Below are positions 1 to 5,059 of a stretch of 7,921 bases of DNA, in pieces; the first letter of the stretch is position 1, and the number at the start of each line of letters is the position of its first letter. The translations under genes were made by a program, and so were the position numbers. The stretch is taken from contig CAKOFP010000322.1 in NCBI GenBank assembly GCA_933226995.1, positions 1 to 7,921 of the forward strand, read 5' to 3'. Under the pieces are notes generated by a model. The model was not told the origin of the DNA and did no database searches. It saw only the letters and a list, made by a program, of their open reading frames with translations. This stretch comes from Candidatus Nitrosopolaris rasttigaisensis (lineage in GTDB: Archaea > Thermoproteota > Nitrososphaeria > Nitrososphaerales > Nitrososphaeraceae).

Positions 1-30
1 GAGAATCTTCTCTAAGACCCATAATAACAT
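1..30 (-). CDS. Start of a downstream operon gene, possibly the ABC permease (partial)
   Basis: After the TGA of the giant surface-protein gene the minus strand shows a strong GAGGTGAT ribosome binding site and then an ATG at 30-28. From it ten codons are open to the window edge (MLLWVLEKIL). A second ATG at 22-20, in another frame, is also open and would begin MGLREDS. The first has the better spacing (six bases after GAGG). The second resembles the short charged start that I recall for some thaumarchaeal FtsX/MacB-type permeases, but this is a weak impression. An ATPase gene two genes upstream in the same orientation has no membrane partner in the window, so a permease is the expected occupant. 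The product cannot be identified from ten residues; both the function and the exact start are inference. Confidence 0.35.
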   Translation of the reverse strand, partial: MLLWVLEKIL

Positions 31-32
31 TT

Positions 33-40
33 ATCACCTC
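33..40 (-). promoter_or_regulatory. Shine-Dalgarno site of the downstream gene
   Basis: The minus strand reads GAGGTGAT, complementary to the usual 3' end of archaeal 16S rRNA. It lies between the stop of the giant gene (51-53) and the ATGs at 28-30 and 20-22. It is the main evidence that another gene begins at the left edge and that the operon continues. Confidence 0.6.
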
Positions 41-50
41 TGCAATATTA

Positions 51-3000
51 TCATATCGGTGGCGTGGTACCTCCTCCTTCTTTCTTCTTTGTATCTACCG
101 ATGTATGAGAACCGTCTATTAAGGATTCTATATCCTCATTATCTTCCCCTTCTTGTCCATTAGCAGCGGTAATAAGAGCTGCCTTTGATCTTCGTCGTCG
201 TCGTCTTATGAGAATGAAAGCTATTGCAATGACAGCAATGATTACTATTAAAATAGGAAGTGGAACTCCCAATACGTCACCTGCGCCACTAGTTTGTCCT
301 CCTCCTCTAGAGTGACGACCGCCGCCGCCACCGCCAAAAATAGTACTTAGAGATCCTAAGATTCCTCCGCCCTGACCATTACCTTGTTTTGATTGCTGTG
401 ATGCGATCTGAACTGTATTGTTTAATATCATTGAATGACTATTTTTCAAATCATCACTATAGGTAACTTCAAGTTTAACAGGGTAAACTCCAGGGGCAGT
501 ATTGTTAGTATTTGCCGTAAGAGGAATACTGAATGGTAAAGGAGAATCAGGCTGAAGATCGCCAAGGTATTGTGGTGGAGGGAGACTAGCAGGAGTTGAA
601 GATTGCAAGGGCGTTGTTGTTGATGCTGTTGTTGGCGATGACGAGCGTCCTCCACCTGCAATTCCTCCAGATTGATTATGATGATGTTGTTGTTGATTAG
701 TTGTTGATGATCCGTTAGCTCTAGAAAATGGCTGATTTATCAGCTGTACAGTACTATACAACCCTATGGTGTTTCCTTTGTTCAAAAGATTTCCCACTAG
801 ATTAGGAACTCCGGCAATAGTGTTAATACCGATGCCATTAGCACTTACTTGTATACTTCCGATCACTGTTCCACCTAAAATGAATGAACCCACTTGTGAT
901 TGTCCCTGAGATATATATTGCATCGTGACTAGAAAAGAAACTGGCTGACCTATTAGAGATGTCGAAGCAAATATCTTGGTAGAAAAGTGGTGGCTAGAGT
1001 GGGGATCCAAACTTGCCAAACTCCACAAAGTATCTCCTACAATCTTGAGACCACTTGTTTGCGATGCAATTGAAACTACTGCGTGAGTAATTGGCAAGTC
1101 GTTATTATTGGAAACAGCAAATTTCATATCATCTGTGTTCCCGGAAACCAGAATTAACGAAGTACTATTTAGTTGATTGTTATTGGAATTTTCAGTACCA
1201 TCTTTAGATGCAACTGCCGATCTATGTGAAAGCCCTGTGGTAGAAACATGTGCTGCATTCGCTGAAGTCGTACCTGTGTTATTACCTTTTGCGATTTTGT
1301 AAACAAGGGGAACTATAGGTATATTATTGTCGGAAGTGTTGTTATTCTCAGAAATAGTTTCAGGCATTATACTTGAAGAAGTGTAAGAAGAAGATACAGT
1401 TATACCTCCAGAAGAGTTACCGTTGCTGTTTCTATTATTATTGCCAGAGGACTTAGTAGTGTTTGAAGGAGATGATGAGGGAGAAGTGGTTGAAAAAGGG
1501 GAAGAAGAATTCGTGTTATTCGATGGCGATGAGGATGAGGATGACTGACGATTTGAATGAGACGCAGTTATACCAGATGCCGTAGCAGTATTAGTAGTAT
1601 TATTGGTATTAGTGTTATTACTATTACTATTAACTGGATTAGCATTACTGTTTGGAGTAGATGCAGTATTATTATTTGTTAAGGTCTGACCAGCGAAAGG
1701 TGCCACAGTGATACCAGCCTGAGGAGGAGTGGGTAAGACTAAAAATCCAACAGAGGAAGTTGACGTTATAGTACCGCCGATTGCATTGGTATAAGACATC
1801 TGCAGATTCAGATTCTGCAATGTTCCACCAGATGAATAAGCTGGATACATGATAGGATCTATCTCAGCTGTACCATTAACTGGTATTGTTCCGATATCAA
1901 ATGTCCTAGCTCCAAGCTGGACTGTGGGAATGGAAGATTGCGGGGTAATTGTCGTTATCTGTGCGCCAGGACCAGTAGTAGAATTACCGTTATTACTTGA
2001 AGCAGTACTACTACCCACATTGCTTCCACTAATGCTATTGCCACTTACACTTGTAACGGAAGCAATAACACCATGGGCTTCTCCGGTTCCTTTATTCTTT
2101 ATCTCTATTTTTACTGGTTGCGAAACACCGGGGTTTAAGCTGGTTGTAGTAGGAATTGCATCCAAAATAACTTTACCAGGCAGTACAAATGGTACTGCAA
2201 AAGCCAGTGAATTATACTTTCCAGGTTCAAGATTAGGTACCTTAAAGTAATATAACGTAAGGGAAGCTAAATGATTCCCCAATGTTGCTGTCTTTCCGAC
2301 GTTTACTTTAAAATAAACTGTGTATGTTTGACCTGCTTGCACTAAACTATTATAGGTTGTAATAGCTACCTGTTTTTGCTGTTGGTGTCCCTGATTTTGA
2401 GGAGAATTTTGGCTAACTGGATTAATATTGTTTATAGTTGTACCTATTCCTCCTGTTGTCGAGCTAAATCCTGATGGTAACGTAAGATATCCGGTTATCC
2501 CGTTAATACTCGAAAATTCGGTATTGCTCAATTCGACAGCAAGGATAGATTGACCGTCTCCTGGGGCAACTTCTTGTTGTTGTGGTACCGGCGTTGATTG
2601 CAATGATCCCGAGGACACAGTTCCATTACTATTTGCAACACGTGCTGTATTTGATGCCCAATAAGCATCTACAAATCCATTGCTAGAAGTAAGTTGTGAA
2701 ACCGGCTGTCCCGATGTGCTGTTAGTTCCTTGCAATTCATCAGTCGTTGTTGCTGTTGCTTGTGCTGTTGCCGATCCCCCTGCTTGTTGAGTTAATGATG
2801 ACTGAGCGCCAAAAACATTGACAGTACTATTTACAATTACCCGACGAGTGTTTTTCAAATCATCAACATAAGTAATTTTAATTGAAACAGGGTATGTCCC
2901 AGGAGCTATGCTATTATCTGCTCCTGCAAAATTTCTACTAGCGGACTGAGCCAATGCCGTTTTGGTTACCAGTGGGGGTGGGATACTTCCTTTTGAATTA

Positions 3001-3983
3001 TTATTATTAGTAAACGGAGCATTTTGTTGCTGTGTAGCCTTTCCTCCTGGCACTTGTACTAGCTGTAATGGAATATTGAATGGTACAGGAGAATTTGTTG
3101 CCATATTACCGAGATATTGAGAAGAACTAGGTACTAGAGTTGTGGTAAGGTTCTTGTTTGAAGTTGAAGATAACGTAGTTTGGGGTTGGGGTTGTGGTTG
3201 TCCTTGTCCTTGCTGTAACATTTCCACACTAGCAAATTGTGCAGGGGTATTTCCTTCATTTAAAATATTTCCGACGAGATTAGGAGTACTGCCGATATAT
3301 CTAATGCCTAAATTATTTACACTTAGCTGAATATTCCCTACTACTATTGCACCTAAATTAAAAGCCGCAGTCTTTACTTGGTGGGTGAGTTGAATATATT
3401 GTATAGTTACAGTAAAAAAGACGGGATTGCCTATTACAGAAGTAGATGCAAATACCTGAGTAGTTAAATGTTGTCCTGATCCAGGAGATATAGTAGGTAT
3501 GTCCCAGTTTGAAGGACCCAAAATCCTTACTGAAGTATTTTGAGATGCTAGTGAAACCGCCAAGCTTCGTATTGACGATGGGACTAGCCCAAATAATGCA
3601 ATATTATTAATAGTAAACCCTATCTCTTGTACCTTACCAGCTGTTATTTGGATTTGCGAAGCATCGGTAGAAGAGGATGAACTTGAAGAGCTTGAAGATG
3701 CGACTTGCGTTGACGGTGAAGGTGGTAGATCAAATTGGGTATTCCCGTGACTAACGTTGTGGGACTGACTAGGGACATTTGTCGACACCATGTGTGTGGA
3801 CAAAGTCAGCGGCGAGGATGTTGATGAAGGCAGAAACGAGGAGGACGAATACTGTATCGTTTGTGCATACGAGACTTCGGCTACATAAGGTCCTATTAGA
3901 GTACTTGATACCAAAAGAATAACGATAAAACCTAAAGCAAAAACAAAATTTTTTCTATCATTATTATTTTTGTCTTTCAACAT
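51..3983 (-). CDS. Giant secreted, membrane-anchored COG1361/CARDB-like surface protein (A-B-A' modules)
   Basis: A 1310-residue protein with a Sec-type signal peptide: charged residues 1-12, hydrophobic core 13-31, probable end near residues 38-41 (SYAQ). A Ser/Thr-rich stalk with a poly-Ser run (about 95-105) follows. Module A covers about 113-390, module B about 436-750, a Ser/Asn/Thr linker about 763-890, and a second, diverged A' about 943-1193. A Gly-rich stretch (1204-1232), one membrane helix (about 1237-1259), six arginines (1260-1265) and a 45-residue tail end it, so the bulk is outside. The A modules contain 'APGTYPV..TY.DDLKN'-like strands typical of COG1361/CARDB beta domains; many NxS/T sequons suggest glycosylation. 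There are no cysteines. The ATG follows GGAGGT by five bases and overlaps the ATPase gene by 20 bp, so translation is probably coupled. A role as the extracellular partner of an ABC system, or as an adhesin or S-layer-associated protein, is inferred; no enzymatic motif is seen. Confidence 0.93.
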   Translation of the reverse strand: MLKDKNNNDRKNFVFALGFIVILLVSSTLIGPYVAEVSYAQTIQYSSSSFLPSSTSSPLTLSTHMVSTNVPSQSHNVSHGNTQFDLPPSPSTQVASSSSSSSSSSTDASQIQITAGKVQEIGFTINNIALFGLVPSSIRSLAVSLASQNTSVRILGPSNWDIPTISPGSGQHLTTQVFASTSVIGNPVFFTVTIQYIQLTHQVKTAAFNLGAIVVGNIQLSVNNLGIRYIGSTPNLVGNILNEGNTPAQFASVEMLQQGQGQPQPQPQTTLSSTSNKNLTTTLVPSSSQYLGNMATNSPVPFNIPLQLVQVPGGKATQQQNAPFTNNNNSKGSIPPPLVTKTALAQSASRNFAGADNSIAPGTYPVSIKITYVDDLKNTRRVIVNSTVNVFGAQSSLTQQAGGSATAQATATTTDELQGTNSTSGQPVSQLTSSNGFVDAYWASNTARVANSNGTVSSGSLQSTPVPQQQEVAPGDGQSILAVELSNTEFSSINGITGYLTLPSGFSSTTGGIGTTINNINPVSQNSPQNQGHQQQKQVAITTYNSLVQAGQTYTVYFKVNVGKTATLGNHLASLTLYYFKVPNLEPGKYNSLAFAVPFVLPGKVILDAIPTTTSLNPGVSQPVKIEIKNKGTGEAHGVIASVTSVSGNSISGSNVGSSTASSNNGNSTTGPGAQITTITPQSSIPTVQLGARTFDIGTIPVNGTAEIDPIMYPAYSSGGTLQNLNLQMSYTNAIGGTITSTSSVGFLVLPTPPQAGITVAPFAGQTLTNNNTASTPNSNANPVNSNSNNTNTNNTTNTATASGITASHSNRQSSSSSSPSNNTNSSSPFSTTSPSSSPSNTTKSSGNNNRNSNGNSSGGITVSSSYTSSSIMPETISENNNTSDNNIPIVPLVYKIAKGNNTGTTSANAAHVSTTGLSHRSAVASKDGTENSNNNQLNSTSLILVSGNTDDMKFAVSNNNDLPITHAVVSIASQTSGLKIVGDTLWSLASLDPHSSHHFSTKIFASTSLIGQPVSFLVTMQYISQGQSQVGSFILGGTVIGSIQVSANGIGINTIAGVPNLVGNLLNKGNTIGLYSTVQLINQPFSRANGSSTTNQQQHHHNQSGGIAGGGRSSSPTTASTTTPLQSSTPASLPPPQYLGDLQPDSPLPFSIPLTANTNNTAPGVYPVKLEVTYSDDLKNSHSMILNNTVQIASQQSKQGNGQGGGILGSLSTIFGGGGGGRHSRGGGQTSGAGDVLGVPLPILIVIIAVIAIAFILIRRRRRRSKAALITAANGQEGEDNEDIESLIDGSHTSVDTKKKEGGGTTPPI
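405..1157 (-). repeat. Module A' (second, diverged copy of module A in the 1310-residue protein)
   Basis: Residues about 943-1193 repeat the plan of residues 113-390 in the same protein. Shared landmarks are 'FASTS.IG.PV.F.VT.QYI', 'P.LVGN.LN.GNT', 'QYLG....SP.PF.IPL' and 'APG.YPV....TY.DDLKN'. Identity is moderate by eye, much lower than between the first copy and the plus-strand paralogue. This is an old intragenic duplication; the copy nearest the membrane has diverged most. Confidence 0.85.
1314..1697 (-). repeat. Low-complexity Ser/Asn/Thr linker-coding segment
   Basis: Codes residues about 763-890 between module B and module A'. It is almost entirely Ser, Asn, Thr, Pro and Gly, with runs of AGT/AAT/TCA-type codons that appear on the plus strand as tta/att/ggag tracts. 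It is probably an extended, heavily glycosylated spacer (many NxS/T sequons). The codon runs are not a strict tandem repeat, but are prone to length change. Confidence 0.75.
1734..2678 (-). repeat. Module B of the minus-strand giant protein
   Basis: Residues about 436-750. It shares an ordered set of landmarks with residues about 148-463 of the plus-strand protein: an aromatic YW near the start, 'QEV.PG.G.SILAV.L', 'SSI.GIT..L.LP.GF', 'GKVILDA/GRVILDA', a CARDB-like 'K..I.N.G...A.GVI' strand, and 'F.IGTI' followed by 'YP....GT.Q.LNL..SY'. By eye the two copies are perhaps 35-45% identical, clearly lower than the A modules. Probably two successive beta-sandwich domains. Confidence 0.8.
2814..3647 (-). 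repeat. Module A (first copy) of the minus-strand giant protein
   Basis: Residues about 113-390, made of two probable beta-sandwich halves joined by a Gln/Pro/Asn-rich spacer (about 258-345). It is the close counterpart of residues 566-840 in the plus-strand protein. Over residues 151-257 I count about 15 differences in 107 positions. The encoding DNA includes the 86-bp perfect block at 3442-3527. Confidence 0.88.
3442..3527 (-). repeat. 86-bp perfect inverted repeat, left arm
   Basis: On the minus strand this block is base-for-base the same as plus-strand 6893-6978. It encodes residues from the RILGPSNWD motif to FAST in module A. The match breaks at both ends (first mismatch after 3527 and before 3442), and the flanks fall to roughly 80% with many synonymous changes. 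Confidence 0.92.
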
Positions 3984-4707
3984 TTACGACCTCCTTCTCA
4001 ATAGACCCATCTCTAATATGTATTGCTCGATCGGTTGCCTCTGCAAGTACAGGATTATGCGTTACCATAATTATCGTCCTTCTAAATTTTCGTGACAATA
4101 GGGTCAGTAAATTAAAGACATCTGCTCCTGTTTTTGTGTCCAAATTTCCTGTAGGTTCATCAGCAAGAATTATCTTCGGATCATTCATAAGTGCCCTTGC
4201 TATAGCTACTCTTTGTTGTTGACCACCGCTTAGATTGGAAGGTTTGTATTTAGCCTTATCTTTGATTCCTAGAAAATTCAACAATTTCAAAGCACGACGC
4301 CTTCTATCACCATCGCTCATACCACCTGTAATTCCAGGGAACTCGACATTCTTCAGTATAGTTGTCCTGTTAATTAAATTATAAGATTGAAAAATAAAAC
4401 CCAGTGTGTCGTTCCTCACGGTTGCAATTTGAGAGTCATTTAATGAAAAGATATCGATTCCATTAATGAATACTTTACCTGAGCTAGGTCTGTCTAAGGC
4501 CCCTATCATGTTCAACAACGTAGATTTGCCGCTTCCAGATGGACCCACCACAGATACAAATTCACCCTTATTCACTGTGAAGCTAACATTTCTAAGTGAT
4601 ACTACTTTGCCCATTGCAGAGACATATACTTTGGACAGATTTTCTACCGTTAGAGCACCATCTGAACTATCTCTATAATCTCGATGATTATTGTTACTTG
4701 CAATCAT
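3964..4707 (-). CDS. ABC transporter ATP-binding protein, LolD/MacB-like family
   Basis: A 247-residue cytoplasmic ATPase, full length for the family, with all motifs intact: Walker A GPSGSGKST (55-63), Q-loop Gln107 in FIFQSYNL, signature LSGGQQQR (159-166), Walker B IILADEP (179-185) with catalytic Glu184, D-loop GNLD (187-190) and switch His217 in THNP. The FQSYNL and ADEPTGNLD forms are characteristic of the MacB/LolD/FtsE group, whose members power FtsX-type permeases that move lipoproteins, peptides or drugs, or transmit force across the membrane, rather than importers. Residues 1-18 are a hydrophilic Asn/Asp/Arg/Ser extension before the usual 'LTVENLSKVY' start; no other in-frame start lies between, so the ATG at 4707 is kept. 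It is the first gene of the operon, and its 3' end contains the ribosome binding site and start codon of the giant protein. No permease lies beside it inside the window. The substrate is unknown. Confidence 0.97.
   Translation of the reverse strand: MIASNNNHRDYRDSSDGALTVENLSKVYVSAMGKVVSLRNVSFTVNKGEFVSVVGPSGSGKSTLLNMIGALDRPSSGKVFINGIDIFSLNDSQIATVRNDTLGFIFQSYNLINRTTILKNVEFPGITGGMSDGDRRRRALKLLNFLGIKDKAKYKPSNLSGGQQQRVAIARALMNDPKIILADEPTGNLDTKTGADVFNLLTLLSRKFRRTIIMVTHNPVLAEATDRAIHIRDGSIEKEVVNVERQK
3989..3994 (-). promoter_or_regulatory. Strong Shine-Dalgarno site for the 1310-residue protein
   Basis: The minus strand reads AAGGAGGT followed by CGTAA and ATG at 3983-3981. The five-base spacing and full GGAGGT match fix the start of the giant gene inside the last codons of the ATPase gene. 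The arrangement implies coupled translation of the two proteins. Confidence 0.82.
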
Positions 4708-4721
4708 TGTGTTTTATCTTT

Positions 4722-4727
4722 CTCCTC
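4722..4727 (-). promoter_or_regulatory. Possible Shine-Dalgarno site of the ATPase gene
   Basis: The minus strand reads GAGGAG, 14 bases before the ATG at 4707. The sequence is good but the spacing is longer than usual, so its use is uncertain. Confidence 0.4.
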
Positions 4728-4760
4728 TCGTTATTTGAATGACATTATCTACTAATTTCC

Positions 4761-4766
4761 TATAAA
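4761..4766 (-). promoter_or_regulatory. Candidate TATA box for the leftward operon
   Basis: The minus strand reads TTTATA about 54 bases before the ATPase ATG. Initiation about 25 bases downstream would leave a leader of about 30 bases containing the GAGGAG site. The preceding bases are only weakly like a BRE. A second candidate, TTTTATAA, lies at 4813-4806 and would give a longer leader. In DNA this AT-rich neither can be proved by eye. Confidence 0.35.
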
Positions 4767-4822
4767 TCCTCGTGTGATTTTTTCGTTCTTATATTAGACA
4801 TATCGTTATAAAACATATATGA

Positions 4823-4839
4823 TACATTCGACGAACGTA
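4823..4839. promoter_or_regulatory. Candidate operator palindrome
   Basis: TACATTCGACGAACGTA is a 17-bp inverted repeat centred on A4831, with one mismatched pair (A4826/C4836). Its core TTCGACGAA is perfect. It is GC-richer than its surroundings and lies next to the TTTTATAA element at 4806-4813, as expected for a regulator site in a divergent promoter. A chance occurrence is not excluded. Confidence 0.3.
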
Positions 4840-4998
4840 CCACAAAAAGCAAAATAGCTACCATGATTTCTTTATACTTAGCAGTAGTGTAGACTTTTAG
4901 ACATTTTTTTATTTGAGCTGCAACATAGTGATACAAACATATCCAACAGTGTATTCGTATTCTTATTAGGTACGGTTTTTTTAAAAAATTAAGCGACC

Positions 4999-5005
4999 TT
5001 TATAA
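4999..5005 (+). promoter_or_regulatory. Candidate TATA box for the rightward giant gene
   Basis: TTTATAA in an AT-rich setting, about 55 bases before the ATG at 5060. Initiation about 25 bases downstream would give a leader of about 30 bases. This geometry mirrors that proposed for the leftward operon. Confidence 0.4.
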
Positions 5006-5059
5006 TAATCATGACAATGACATCAATAATGTGAGAATGCCCAATCCTGAAGTTGCATC

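Larger units (their letters stand above)
4708..5059. other. Divergent intergenic region
   Basis: 352 bp between the ATG of the ATPase gene (leftward) and the first ATG of the second giant gene (rightward). All short frames inside end quickly (for example, the ATG at 4863 gives only six codons). It is very AT-rich, with TATA-like elements for both directions, a small palindrome at 4823-4839 and a T7A6 tract at 4976-4988. No RNA gene or terminator stem is recognised. It must carry the promoters of both transcription units. Confidence 0.85.

Noticed and set aside
446..661. 71-codon minus-strand frame in the giant gene
   Set aside because: Same-strand alternative frame of the A' module region, with no start signal; a by-product of low-complexity codons.
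1849..2250. 133-codon plus-strand open frame
   Set aside because: Lies entirely antisense to module B of the giant minus-strand gene, which has a signal peptide, repeats and a homologue. The frame has no ribosome binding site or recognisable domain.
3142..3330. 62-codon plus-strand open frame with several cysteines
   Set aside because: Its cysteine-rich look comes from reading the Gln/Gly/Pro spacer codons of module A on the opposite strand; it has no independent support.
4466..4678. 70-codon plus-strand frame opposite the ATPase gene
   Set aside because: Antisense to the Walker A region of an intact ATPase; no independent evidence.
4863..4880. Short frame in the intergenic region as a small protein
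   Set aside because: Only six codons before a stop, without a ribosome binding site.
4976..4988. T7A6 tract as a terminator
   Set aside because: It lies upstream of both divergent genes with no gene ending there and no GC-rich stem. It is more likely promoter-region DNA flexibility or chance.
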